NCBI RefSeq assembly: GCF_011745365.1
Contig: NW_024468913.1
Location: forward strand, 2,170,001 to 2,234,000
DNA length: 64,000 nucleotides
From: Cryphonectria parasitica EP155
Taxonomy: Eukaryota > Ascomycota > Sordariomycetes > Diaporthales > Cryphonectriaceae
Direction: 5' to 3'
Shown here: positions 11,577-23,467 of the stretch, in pieces
Layout: every line of letters starts with the position of its first letter
Numbering within the stretch: the stretch's first letter is position 1
Made by a program: the position numbers and the translations under genes
Notes under the pieces: model-generated
What the model saw: only the letters and a program-made list of their open reading frames with translations
The model's database searches: none
Told to the model about the DNA's origin: nothing

Positions 11577-12280
11577 GTGCGGAGAGAGGATAGAGCGAGG
11601 TACAGAGGGAGAGAGAAAGCACCACACGCGGCATTTTACTTGTTAGGTCTGAGTGACTGAGACGGATGCACTAGATCGTGCCTGGGATATGCGACGACAC
11701 TGAGTGAACCAGTTGCTTCTTCCGAGGGAGGTTAGCCTGGATTGAGTTGGAGGTGGGTGGTGATAATGGTGGCCTGCACAACGTGCTCGCTGAGCAGCAT
11801 TCCATAATGCAGCAGGAATGGACATGTATAAAAGAACTAGCGAGAACATGCTGTTTTCCAAGCCTTCCAACCAAATAAAGATTGAAATTAGGTATCATGA
11901 TGAGTGAGGATAGTCAAGGAGAAGAAAATCAGAAGAGAAGTGGAAGAGTACTGTACAACGTCCTTAGTATTCAATGAAGAGCGAGCGTGCTTTGAATGCG
12001 ATATCATTGTCAATTCCCTCAAGCCTCTGTCTGACCACACATGTCGACAACACATCCATGGTATCTTTTTGTTGATTAGCTCAGAAGCAATTTACCTTCT
12101 CCCTTCTTCTTTTCACCCACCAGACACCCTTCCATTCGTAGATACACATGCTGCCGCCGATATTACCACACCGAAGCTATGCTGAGGTATATGGATATAA
12201 ACATGAATAAATGCAACCGTGCACCAGAAGATATGATGCGAATCTCGTTCAGTCTTTCCGCATCTCCAAAAACAGCCCGC
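11577..12280. other. Intergenic region between convergent genes
   Basis: Convergent 3' ends of the unknown coiled-coil gene and the Rho-fusion gene. Nothing coding is supported; AATAAAG near 11874-11880 could serve as a polyadenylation element on the plus strand. Confidence 0.55.
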
Positions 12281-15161
12281 TTAAGCATGATCCTCAGACT
12301 TCCTCCCACTACTCCCACCATTCAGCCCAAAAAACTTCCCAATCCTGGAAAGCGGCCGTTGACCTTTCTTCCGGCTGTCCTTGTTAATCTGCATAGCCAC
12401 CCTTGCCGTCTCCCCCAGCACCTCGAGCACGCCGTCGCCCGTCCGCGCCGAGCACTCCAAGTACCGTGATGCGCCGATATTTTCGCGGAACTGCTCGCCC
12501 TGCTCCGGGGTGACGAGGGCTTTCCCGCTGCGGCGGAGCTTTTCGACCGACCGCGCGTGGAAACGGATGTCGGCTTTGAGGCCGACGAGGAGGATCGCTG
12601 CGCCGGGGCAGTTGCGGTTGACTTCTGCTACCCACTGCAGCACACAATAAAAGCTTGGGTCAACCGAGGAGCCAATAAAAAGAGAAAATGGAAGGGGGAG
12701 GATCTCCTTAAACTTACGCGTCCGAGATGCTTCCCCTTGGAATCCGTGGAGCCGATGTTGACGCTGAAGCAAACCAGGGCCACGTGAGCATCGTTGAGCC
12801 ACGTCGGGTCGTAGTCAATCCCGCGGATGTCCCAGAGGGATAGCTCCATGGGCTCCTCGTCGACTGCGATCCGGACGGTTTCGGTGATGCTACATTTGTC
12901 GGTTTTGCCCTGGAGAATGATTCACTCGTTAGCGACCAGTATCAGGACTGCACCAAAGGGTAAAGCAACATACCTTTGGATAGTGTCCTTTAGCCATCCG
13001 CCTACACATTTGAGTCAGCTCCTGTCATAGACGAGCACGAACAGCCCCCTTCACGGGGATAGAATTGGCCCTACGTGATCATGCAAGTCTTGCCGCAGCT
13101 AAAGTTCCCAACCACTACCGCCTTCTTTTTGATAAATGGTCCTGGGAATTTGGGTATATATACGATCGGCGCTTTGGGCAGTGGCTTCTGTATCACAAAA
13201 TTTTGTGTGTCCATGGTCGACAGAGACTGCATTTCTGGCAAGCCATGGTTGCTGTTGCTGCTGCCGCTGTCGGTCGGCGGTGGCCGGACGCTGGAGACGA
13301 ACTGGGGGTTGGATCGGGTGCTTGGCGAGGGCTGTGTGCTTGACGTAAGTGTAGATTCGGTTGTTCGATGTGAGGCGGGAAGCGACGAGGATTTATACAA
13401 AGGATGAGACTCAGACAGCGGCGGCGACGTGACGTGAGACGCAGACGAGGGTTGCGACGCGGACGGAGGCGGCAGCTTGGACACATCGACCTGCGGGAAT
13501 TGCAGGGTCCCGTCGCGCAGGCTGCCCGTGTCGTTGGTGCCGTTGTTGGATGCTATGTCTTCGTAGTCTGCGTCGTCGCCCTCGGTGGTCTTGATGGTGG
13601 AGAGGGACTGGATGAAGCTGGCCTGGTCCGAACCTTCGCCCCGTGGTGAACTGTTGGTGTAGACATGTCCGACGAGGTTCACAGATAGGCGTCCCAGGAC
13701 GTGCACAGGCACCTGCGCAAACGCCAGGGCCTCCTCTGAGATCTCTCCCCCTTCTTCGCAATCATCCGCAGTCACCTCCTTCTCGTTGTGTATGGCGACC
13801 TCGAGGCCTGATGTGCTGGGTCGATCTGGCCTTCGCTCTTGATGTGATGGTGATGGTGCTGGGGGGTATCCAGAATTATTGAGATTGAGAAGGTGTCCAT
13901 TTACTGATGGCCGGGCCGGTCTTGGTTCGTTTTCTTCAGAGTTTCGATAGGACGGTGTCTGTCGAGAACTGGCGCTTGATCCCATCTGCCGTCTACGTGA
14001 CGAGGCACTTCTGCTGAACTGTTGTGGTTCCTGACTGGCAAACTGTGTGGGCGAGATGGTAGCATTGTTGCCATGGTCCGAATTGAGGAACCCGTCCATC
14101 ACGAAAAAGCCTGTCGCAGGCGCCCTCCCGTCCGTCGATGCATCCGGCTCTGGCGTTCTATTTGGCGTGAACAACATACTTGCCGGCCTGTTGGCATCGG
14201 AGGACGACGGCGGCGGCGGCCCCATGGGAAGGAGATTCTCCAAGCCCCTGTTGGGAATCGCCGCAACACCACTAGTACTATCCCCCACCGCGTCATGGTC
14301 GTAGTCGTAGCCCACCTCGCCCGAGAGGTTCCGTCTCAGTGGCGCAGGCACAGGGACAGAGCTCCGCACCTCACGTCCTATGACCAGGTCGGGTCCCGAG
14401 GAATCATGCGCCGCATCGAGCGCCTTGACGGCATCTTCCCAGACCTCTGTCCTGGCGAGCTTCTCGGCGTACGTGATAATCTGGCCGAGGTGGACCTGCA
14501 AGGCAAAGTGCTCGCGCGCCAGCGTCGCGTTGCTGTAGCTAATCCGAATGGACGACCCGAGAACCTGCAGTTCGTCCAGCACTTGTGAGATCTGCAGCTG
14601 GTCGCCACCGTCGTCCCTGAACCGCGATTTCCTCCTTGAGACCAGGACGGCGATGAGGTCTGATACGAGGCCCATCAGGCTGCGATGCACGCCCAGCGAC
14701 TTTGACAGCTCGCTCACCTCGTTCCGCCCTTCCACCGTCCACCTCGGGCTGCTGGCCCCCTCGGCCTCGGCATGGCGGCGCAGCACGGCGTCAATCCTAA
14801 GAACCACCCCGATGCAATTGGTCAGGACAGGTCGCAGGTGCGTCTGCAACTCGTCGGGGATGGCAGGCCTTCTTCTGCTCCCGAGGGCGTTCTGCATGTC
14901 GTAGTCGTCCAGCAGCTGCAGCACCATCAGTAGCTCCGACAGCTCGCGCGTGACGGGCGCGAGGTCCGCCCTCGACGAGCGGCACCGCCGTACGAAATTG
15001 GTCACGTCTGCCGAAATCTTCTGCACCGTCGAGATGAGAGCCTGGCATGCCGACCCGATTATGGACACCGGCCTTGTTGCCGTCGCGCTGTTTCTGTTGC
15101 TCGGATGGGCATCGCTGCCGCCCGCAGCAGCGGCGGCGGTGTCGTCGGCTGCAGATTCCAT
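12281..15161 (-). CDS. Helo/STAND-N-like domain fused to a degenerate Rho-type GTPase
   Basis: Four exons on the minus strand: 15161-13075, 13001-12974 (28 nt), 12909-12718 and 12634-12281; phases agree and the product is about 886 residues. Residues 30-250 are helical (SIIGSACQALISTVQKIS, then ADLAPVTRELSELLMVLQLL), resembling the N-terminal domain of fungal STAND/Helo-like proteins. Residues 270-660 are low-complexity, Ser/Pro-rich. Residues 680-886 are a Rho GTPase: P-loop GNFSCGKT (685-692), WDIRG at 731-735, GLKAD at 787-791, a Rho-type insert helix, and YLECSARTGDGV. The helical domain and P-loop lie in the same exon, so the fusion is directly seen. The position of Ras G12 is Phe687 and of Q61 is Ile736; no CAAX box follows (C-terminus SEDHA). 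GTP hydrolysis is therefore probably impaired. Role in the cell is unknown; signalling or cell-death functions are inference. Confidence 0.85.
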
Positions 15162-17631
15162 TGTGGCCCGGATGAGAGGCGGGAGGCGGTACTTCGTGGG
15201 GAGACCATGAGGCGCCGCTTCTATAGCCTTTTCTTCATAAAGATCCTTTTCTTTTCTTTCCTTTCCCTCTTCTTGGCCTTTTTTTTTCTCCTGCTCCCGC
15301 TCCTATCTCGAGATGGGCTGGTTTGGTATGTGTATATTCACTGCGGGCGCTTTTCTTTAGCCGAATCTTGGGGGCTGGTCGCGTGTCCCTTCTTTTTTCC
15401 TAGGCTCGTGTGCACAAGACGATGACCCCCAACTTGCGGCACAAAAGGGCTCGGTGGGATGAGGCTCTCAGAATTCAGGAAGGGATAGGTTACTTTCAGC
15501 TGCATGCGGAAGACGATGATACTCTGTCGAAGAGAGGTGGAGAAGTTTGCCTCGGTGCCTCTCAGATCCAGTGTAGCAAGTCCCAAGTCCCAAGGTCAGT
15601 GAGTGGAAAGAATTTGGGCGTCAAATCCTCGTTATGCAACAGGAAATTCAGAATGACCAGGGGATGCATCCCACAGTGTCACATACACACACACCACCCC
15701 TCCCTCGTCGACAAGTCGGGTGCAGCGGGCGCTGTGGTGCTAATGTCAACTGACGAGGTGCGGAATTCATTGGGTGGACCCGCCCGGGGGGCCGGAAAGA
15801 AGGAATACCCTCCTCAAAAGGTTATTAGTATTACTGTGAGAAAGCGCAAGGGGGTTGACGGTGGCGGTTTTGTTGGTTGGGTTTGGAATCCAGCCAGCAG
15901 CAGAGAGGAGGATGACGGGTCGCTAAGTAATGGGTCCTGGGGTTGTTTTCCTGTCACAGCATGCCTGCTGCAGGAGAGAGAGGCAAGAGTGGGCGCCTGA
16001 AGAAACTGGAGCCACAAGTACTTGCCGTATGATATTGACGTGTCTGCCCTCTCCTGCTGGCTTGGTGGGGAACGACCCGTCCACACTACCATAGTACTAC
16101 TACCCAAACAACCAGAATATACCGTTGTGGTAATTCCTCTGCCTGATCAAAAAGATGGGACTCCTTGAGATGAGCCGGCAGACGGACCCCATCCTCAGTG
16201 CGCCGTCTCATGCCGAGGCCGATCCCTCCCCCTCCAAACCATACTCTAGGTACTCCAGTACTTCCGGAATGGCAAAAGCCAGACCGCTTCGACGTATACG
16301 GTGGAACATGAAGAGCATGCGAAAGGGGGATGGGCGTCCCAATGAGTAGGGTAACCTGCAACCTAGTCAGGCTGTCCCTCACTGTCGCCTTTTGGACACA
16401 AGATCACTGGTTCAGTGAAATAACAAATTCATTCTTACTGATGATGATGAAGAGGCACTATAGTCATAGTAACCTGACCCTGAAAATTTCCCTCATAAGG
16501 CCTTGTAGACCTTTATTGAGATTGCTCCTTCCTGCCCACACTTTCCCAGTAACAACATGAACCAGGCAGGAAGGAGCCAGGCAGGAGCCAGGCAGGCCAT
16601 TACCACTCCTTCCCATTTTCCATCAGCGAATAGCTCTTTTGGCGAGATGACAGCTGACAACTAAGTCCATGGATGAACCCTTCAAAAATGCTGTTGCTCC
16701 CCAATCCGTACTATGGTATATTCCTCCTGACCTTCCGCCCCGCCCCCCCCGCCCGTCCCCCTTGCGGCAGCCACACCCTGTCCTGTTGCACTAAATCAGT
16801 AGTGTGAAATTACCAAGTCTACACTTCGAATCCAACGGCTCCATAATCCCAATCTGGACACTCCTAGGCACTGTTCCCGTCTTACCCAAACTCCCCTGGG
16901 GGACGTGCTAGGGCTGCACCAGAGCAGCGGGACGATCTCGTTGTAAGGAAGAGTGGCGACCCTTGTAGGAGGGAAATCAAAGCCCAATCATTTCCCAGTC
17001 CTATTCTTGGAACCAAAATCTGGACCATTTTGTTGGCTCTTTTCTTCTTTCTCTCTTTTCTTTTCCCGTTGGAGGTCCCCTTAATCTAACATGTGCCGTT
17101 TGCCCGCAGCGGCTGGTTCTTAATGCGGGCCAGTCCGTGTGTGGGCCCTCGAGAGCTTCCGGGAGCGCTGGGTTTGGGAGGGAGGGGAAGGGGGTAAAGG
17201 TTGCATTGCCATGTTCTGACCCTCCTCAAGGGTTCCGCTGCCAAGATGACGCCCTGTCGCAGGTTTGGCTGCTACCTTTCTTGATGGTAGGCAGGACTCT
17301 CGACCAACCGCACCTCCGTTAGCACTTGGAAATTGGCCGGGAACCTTAAAGTACCCAATCATCCGAGTGCCGGAGAGAGAAACTATTGTTACTGTCACAT
17401 GTTCAGCCACCTAGATACCGTACAGAGACACCTTTGCGAGTGGTCGTCGAGTTGTCCTCTTGTTTCACAGCCTGAGCTTGACCATACGCGCCTGCCATCT
17501 TGCGTGCCAGACGAAAAAGGTTGAAGCTGACAATAGAAGGAGAGAAAAGTCAAAGACGAAGGTCGTTTCATGCGGTTAAAACACCCTAGAATCCATTTTG
17601 AAATTTAGGCTTCAAGCCCCTTTCGCTACCC
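15162..17631. other. Long intergenic region
   Basis: About 2.5 kb with no supportable gene. It holds the promoter of the Rho-fusion gene (minus strand) and the 3' end of the Prp17 gene. A short direct repeat GGAGCCAGGCA / GGAGCCAGGCA lies near 16573-16597. C-rich runs occur near 16739-16752. Confidence 0.55.
16560..16600. repeat. Short tandem CAGGCAG/GGAGCCAGGCAG repeats
   Basis: Three to four imperfect copies of a CCAGGCAGGA unit in about 40 bases within an otherwise featureless intergenic stretch. No function is evident. Confidence 0.7.
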
Positions 17632-19257
17632 TTAATCCCAATACCGAATAACACCGTCCGACCCAGCCGATACCACCTTAGACGTCTCCTGCGGGTGCCA
17701 CTTGACGCACGTGACGGGGTCCTTGGTATCAATCTTATGGTACATCTTGCATGTTTTCCAATCCCAGAACACCAGGTACCCGGCCGTGTCGCCACTGGCG
17801 AGAAACTGCCCGTCGGGGCTGATATCGATGTCAATCGCCGTGCCGGCATTGTTGTGCCCACGATAACTCTTCTTCCTGTTCTGGCGGAATTTGTCGTTCG
17901 CGTTGTACACCACGATCTGGTTGTCGCTGCTCTGGTACGCGACAGATTTACCCGAGGGGTGCATTGCGCTGCGCGTCATCGGGAACATGTACGTCTCGGC
18001 GATGTACTTGATAGGCACAGGGATGTTGTAGTCCCACGCGCGCAGCGATTTGTCGTCACTTGTCGTCATGAACCGGTCGCCAGCCTTTGTGAACGTGATG
18101 GTGTTGATGGCTGCCAGATGGTGGTCGTACTCCTGCACCGTCTCGTTGCCCCCGCGCGTGTCAAACTGGACAATCTTCTTGTCGTGCATGCCCGCCAGGA
18201 ACTCATGACCATGCTCTGGTGTCGGATTGAACACGATGCAGTGCGGCGTGCTGCCCGTGCTGAACTTGCTGATGCATTTGCCCGTCTCGGTATCCCACAG
18301 CTTCATCTGTCGGTCATACGATGCCGACAGGAAGCGCGTGCCGTCGTGGTTGAAGGCGAGGTCTGCTATCGACTTGGAATGGCCCGAGTATGTCCGCAGG
18401 AGTTCCCTCTGGTGGTAGACGTCCCAGATCTTGATGGTCGTGTCCGCCGAGCCAGATAGCAGTAAATGCCCACTGTAGGGGAAGAATCGCAGCGACGTGA
18501 CAGCCTTCGTGTGATGTTTCCACGTGTGCACCATCTTCTTCGGTATGTAATTCGTGACGCTGCCCACTTCCTTCCGAAGGTCGATGTCCAGATCCTGTGG
18601 GACATGCATATACGTCCTCCCCTGGTAATCGAACTCGTTCTCCCCGTGGAACGTCGTCGTCTCGTCGCCCATCTCTTCGACCTCTTTCCGTCTTGCCAGA
18701 GCCCCTGCCGGCGCAGACAGCACCGTGCCGCTCTCCACGATGTCGTCCCCCTCCTCGTCCTCGTATACCACCTCGTACTCCTCATCGCTCCCCAGCTCCG
18801 CCTCGTCATCCACCTCCTCATACTCCGCCCGCTTATACTTGGCCCAAGGTCCCTGGTACGCCCCGTCGCCGTCCGCAACGAGCGCGCTCCCTTTTCCTTC
18901 CCTCCGCCGCCTGTTCGCAGCCGCCTCGTCTTTGAGCTCCTTACCGCTCATCGCCTCCCTCTGCGGCCCGCCCCCGCGCTCCACGGCCCGGTGTTTTGCG
19001 CGGAAGGTATGCTCGCTCAGGTATGTCTCGGTCGCGAAGCCGGTGAGGACGTTCTTGCGCTTGAGGGATGACGAGCCATCCTGCTGCAAGGATGTTGTGT
19101 TGGAGTCGTCGCGGAAGGGGTTCACGGGTCCGGCCTTGGGCCGCGCGAGGTCTTCGCCTGTATATTGTACGACGGCGTGTTCGGGGGCGGCTTGTTCGCG
19201 GACGATGAGGGCGTCCTGCGGCGCCATGTTTGGCGGATAGGCGCCGAAGTCTGCCAT
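17632..19257 (-). CDS. PRP17: Pre-mRNA-processing factor 17 (WD40)
   Basis: Splicing factor needed for the second catalytic step of pre-mRNA splicing in the nucleus (CDC40/PRP17 family). Single exon, 541 residues. The N-terminal 220 residues include the family-typical VNPFRDD and KRKNVLTGFATETYLSEH, an acidic segment, and RTYMHVPQDLDIDLR. The remainder holds seven WD40 blades, beginning HTWKHHTKAVTSLRFFPYSG and ending VSAGSDGVIRYWD at the stop. Length and motif order match the family. The ATG has a good upstream AT-rich leader and no in-frame upstream start. The gene lies convergent to nothing; its 5' end faces the 3' end of the Erv14 gene across 1.1 kb. Confidence in the identity is high. 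Confidence 0.95.
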   Translation of the reverse strand: MADFGAYPPNMAPQDALIVREQAAPEHAVVQYTGEDLARPKAGPVNPFRDDSNTTSLQQDGSSSLKRKNVLTGFATETYLSEHTFRAKHRAVERGGGPQREAMSGKELKDEAAANRRRREGKGSALVADGDGAYQGPWAKYKRAEYEEVDDEAELGSDEEYEVVYEDEEGDDIVESGTVLSAPAGALARRKEVEEMGDETTTFHGENEFDYQGRTYMHVPQDLDIDLRKEVGSVTNYIPKKMVHTWKHHTKAVTSLRFFPYSGHLLLSGSADTTIKIWDVYHQRELLRTYSGHSKSIADLAFNHDGTRFLSASYDRQMKLWDTETGKCISKFSTGSTPHCIVFNPTPEHGHEFLAGMHDKKIVQFDTRGGNETVQEYDHHLAAINTITFTKAGDRFMTTSDDKSLRAWDYNIPVPIKYIAETYMFPMTRSAMHPSGKSVAYQSSDNQIVVYNANDKFRQNRKKSYRGHNNAGTAIDIDISPDGQFLASGDTAGYLVFWDWKTCKMYHKIDTKDPVTCVKWHPQETSKVVSAGSDGVIRYWD

Positions 19258-20318
19258 TTTTGCAGAATCACGTATCGAGTATGATGAATGGAGAAATGAC
19301 AGGCACGAGACCTCGGGGCGACACTGTTATTCTTATGCTTGAGAAGTTCGGCATGTGTTTGACTTGTTCAGAAAGTTGAAAGTGCTGGGTTGCGACAGTC
19401 GCACAGCGGCAGGCAAGTTCTATCCACTGCAAATGCAGTAGTTCGGTCCAATAGTTTGCTTATCTAAGTCAATTTTTATAACACCAGCAGCAGGCAAAAG
19501 GTAACCTCCAGGCGACTGTGTGTATGGAATTCTCAACCGTTTATAGCATCAAATCTTTTGTCACTCTCCATAGTGGTTTTTCTTTTCTTCTCTGGTTCTC
19601 CTTGATTCCCGGGATCACCATTCTACTTTCCACAACTTACTGCGCCAGGTTAGATAGAAACACTGGAAGAGCTCCTCACAATCCGCCACCTAGAAACTCG
19701 TGCCGTGCGCCAAAAGATTCATGCCTCGACAAGACTACATCCAACGCTCGCAGTTCTACACTTTCTTTCTCATTTCTAGGCGGAGAGGGTATCAAAATGA
19801 GAAATTGGGTAGAGGTATTTGCAGTAGTATGACAAGTCAAAATCGACTAGCCATCCATCAAAATCTCGCCTGCGCCTCGAGGTTTCCTTGACTCCTCTTT
19901 CCAAACCCACCAAAAACAAATCAAGAATAAGCAGGCATGATGCGTTTCCCACCGCCTCTCATAGACAATATAGGAATGATCGTAGCGACGTTGGCGGGCG
20001 TCATCCCACAATACTGAGTGCCACCTCTCCCCAGCTTGCATGTAATTTCAGCTCACGAGTATGGCCACTATGTGGCGGCTAGTCCCCCCCTCTTTTTCTC
20101 CCTCCCGTACCCCAAACACCATTTCTGTCCCTCTTCCGCCTGGCATGAGGGACTCTCGCCTATTGATTCCCGCCTGGACGATGCGAGAGAATGAGACTTC
20201 GCCTCGAGCACCAGAGTGCCCACGCGCGTTCTCTTGGACAGGCAATTATATTTCATCGCCCGCAGCAAGAATGAACGCGATAAGTATGCACGACCTGGCG
20301 CAGCTCCAAGACGACCAT
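19258..20318. other. Intergenic region
   Basis: About 1 kb with no supportable gene: promoter side of Prp17 and the 3' flank of the Erv14 gene, both on the minus strand. Confidence 0.55.
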
Positions 20319-21022
20319 CTAGTTCGTCTCGTCCTTGATCAAGGCGACGATCATGCTGTAGAGGTAGAAGAAGAACATGACCAGGTGGAAGCCGAGCTTG
20401 AAAAAGGATTCCTGTGCCTCGCGTGTCAGCCTTTTTCTAGCCCTGTTTCTGAAGAAACGTTCGGTGTGGGCGTCCACTGTCTTACCTTCTTGTGCACGTT
20501 GAGCTTCCGGAAAATCTCGGTCGCGTCGAGCAGGTGTGTATTCTCAACGATCCTATCCCAGGCGCGTCAGCACTCGACTCCATTTCGTTTTTCACCTGTA
20601 CCACCGGAAAGCTCAGATTGGAGACCACCATGACGTACTTCTTGACGTTCCACGCCAACAGCGGGAGGTTGAGGATCAGCGGCAGCCAGTATCCGTTGAT
20701 GAGGAACAGGAAGGTCAGAAAGCCGTGTACGGCAGCCTCGGGGATGATATAGGTGTTCAGGCGGTTGCAGAGATCGATGGGGTTGATGTAGTCGCTATAG
20801 TGAATAATGCGGATCAGCTACTAGCCATGACGACACGACACAACACAGCACAAGCACCGCAGAGAGAGTAGCAGAAGCTTCTCTCAAGGCAGTCAGACAC
20901 GGGGACCAGGGCGCAACATACCATTCCAGATCGCTGTACATGATGGTGAAGAAGACCTGCAGAAACAAGTTGACGGCATTTATCAACACCGCGAAGAGGA
21001 ATAGCCACGCCTCTCCAGACAT
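20319..21022 (-). CDS. ERV14: ER vesicle cargo receptor Erv14 (cornichon family)
   Basis: COPII cargo receptor that exports many membrane proteins from the ER. Four exons: 21022-20922, 20794-20639, 20552-20486 and 20411-20319. Donors are GTATGT, GTACGT and GTAAGA; acceptors TAG, TAG and CAG; all phases fit. The 138-residue product matches the yeast length. It begins [20 protein letters not shown], has the hallmark [16 protein letters not shown] across the first junction, the cargo-binding region [18 protein letters not shown] across the second, and ends [18 protein letters not shown]. Three to four membrane helices are visible. The near-perfect family match across each exon junction confirms the splice sites. 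Confidence 0.96.
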
Positions 21023-21987
21023 CTTGGCGGTTGTCTGTTGTCGCTTGACAATGCTATTCTAGCTGGCGTTTTCAAAGCTATACCCTCGACTACTCCTTCT
21101 TGGCCCGGTTGCGCCTGAAGCTTCAGCTCTCGAGACGACGATGATGATTCGTGCAGCTGTCAAGGTGCAAAGATCAGACGTAAACAGAGACTGGGGGGCC
21201 ACCGAAGTTTTTTCTGGCCTCGGGTACGCGCGTGAGCTTGCAGAGGTCGGGAATAGAACAGTTTGATAGCGAGTCCTTGGTAAGGCGGTGGCAACGGGAA
21301 GTCTCGCGAGACGTGTCCTCGAAAAGCTTGGTGTAGGTGGCAGGTTTTATCTGGTGACGTTGTGTTGAGGAGGAGAAGAGCAGTGGCAGCAGTAACAACA
21401 GCTCTAGAAGGCGGGCAGGATGATGAAAGCGGCTCAGCAGCCTAAGTCTCCTCTCCCTCCGCTCGCCCCAGCGTCGACGTAGGCCAAAAGTGCTTGCTAT
21501 TCCTTGCCATTCTTGATAGGCCGTATCCGCTTTGCCGCTACAGCCTTGGAACCTTGCCGAGCGGCAGCACTTTGGTATGGTGTCAGGGCCCCCACCCCTG
21601 GGACTCACACTGTACCCAATCGTAGAGCTCCGCAGGTTTTAGTAACCAGTGGCTGGCAATCGCTGTGGCGCGAGCTCCCCAGCAGCCAAGCCATTTACCA
21701 GCTTACCACTCCATGTTCTGGGCCTAACACATGACACTGCGATACAGCTACAGAAAACATCCTGAAAAATGCGTGACATCACTTCTTAGATTCGTTCATC
21801 TTGATTTTTTATCCTTCTTTCTCTTCAAGTCTTGCATACTACCACATAAGTGCGCTGAGCTGAAATTAATGCCTACCAGGCAGGCAAGAGGAATCGCTTG
21901 ATTCTGTGCCACAAGATAACATTCGACCTCATGGACTCGGGACAACAATGAGTCCAAAACCCTTTCATCACACATGTCTCGTCAGTC
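21023..21987. other. Intergenic region
   Basis: About 1 kb without a supportable gene: the Erv14 promoter and the 3' flank of the methionine aminopeptidase gene. Confidence 0.55.
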
Positions 21988-23467
21988 TCATGCAGCCGCT
22001 GCTGGCTCGGGCAATGCTATAGGACCTCCAGGGGAATCTGGTTGACGTGCTGTCAAGACCTCGACGCCATCCTCAGTCACGAGCAGGGTGTGCTCTGTGA
22101 GCGCTTGTTAGTATCTTTCATCTTCTACGCAGATGTGAGACAGGGGGTGGGAGAAAGAAAGCTTACCGAACTGCGCTGTCTTCTTTCCATCCACGGTCGT
22201 GCTGGTCCAGTTGTCCGGCCATGTCACATCACGGTACTTGCCGAGCGCGATCATGGGCTCGATGGTGAAGGTCTGACCGGGCTTGCACTCGCCGACAGCC
22301 TTGTTCTTGGCGTAGTGCGGGATGTTGGGCGGGCAGTGGAAGATGGTGTTGATACCATGGCCGACATAAGTGCGGATGACGCTGCAGTTCTTGTCCTTGG
22401 CGTGCCTCTCGATCACATTGCCAAACTCGCGGTAGAGTGTACCTGGCTTGACCAGCTTGATAGCCTCCTCCAAGCACTCGCGTGCCGTCTCGACCACGCG
22501 CACCGTGTCCGGGTCTGCCTTGGCCTTGTCGCCCACATAATATGTCTCGTTCAGGTCTCCGTGGTAGCCCTTGTGATAGAGCGTGACGTCTAGGTTGACG
22601 ATGTCCCCGTCCTTCAAAACGTACCGATCAGGAATACCATGGCAGATGACCTCGTTCACAGAGGTACACACTGATTTGGGGAACATGTTGTAGTTCAGCG
22701 GCGAGGGGTAGGACTAGTAGCGCGTCAGTTTGGTCTGGTCTGCTCTCCCTGCCTACTGGCTTGCCTGCCTGCAACACTCACATCGCGCTTGATACACTCC
22801 TCGTGCACAATCTTGTCGATCTCATCCGTGGTGATTCCAGGCTTCAGAGCAGCGGCCGCGATATCAAGGACCTCTCTCGCCAACCGGCAGACCTTGCGCA
22901 TGGCATCCTGTGCCTTCTTGTCCAGCTGCTCGACCTTATGCCTGTTGACTATGGAACGTCCAAGCTTGGGTATGCCGTCCCGCGCATAATCTGGGTGAGG
23001 AATGGTGTCGGGAACCTTGCGTCTTTCGGAGAGGGGATAAACGGGGCGCAGGGGGCCGGTGTATGAGAAGGTCGGGAAGGGGTTGTAATCGCCGGTTTCT
23101 GGATCAGGTTTAGATACTATCTTTGGTGGGAAGAGGTCGTGAAAAATACTGTTCTCCTGCTTGTGCATTGACTTGTGGTTTCCCTGTAAGATGCCATTGT
23201 CTGTCAGTAACACACTCGGTAGCACACAGGGTCACAAAGTAATGTTGCTGGTGTCTCTAGAGCAGAGAAGGTCCATGGTGAGGATGACAGAGGCAGGGCA
23301 CAGGAGGAGACACGAGGACTGACCCAGTTCTTCTTGAAACAGTCCTGGGAGCAGAAATAGCTGTCCTTGATCCCAAGCTTCAAGCATGTAGGGCATTGCA
23401 GAGACCCAGCATCATTACTGCAGTCAGCACCGAGGCACTTGCGCTTGGTAGGAGGTTCTTCAGCCAT
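21988..23467 (-). CDS. MAP1: Methionine aminopeptidase 1
   Basis: Removes the initiator methionine from nascent proteins in the cytosol, bound to ribosomes. Four exons: 23467-23324, 23183-22782, 22713-22167 and 22094-21988 (GTCAGT, GTGAGT and GTAAGC donors), giving 399 residues. The N-terminus carries the type-1 C6H2 zinc finger (CLGADC, CPTC, CSQDC). The catalytic pita-bread domain shows [14 protein letters not shown], the metal ligands in NLDVT and [22 protein letters not shown] and, in the last exon, the final glutamate within QFEHTLLV. All five metal ligands are present, so the enzyme should be active. The start chosen ([11 protein letters not shown]) is the usual family start; the frame is open further upstream. 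Its 5' end is divergent to kynurenine monooxygenase. Confidence 0.96.
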
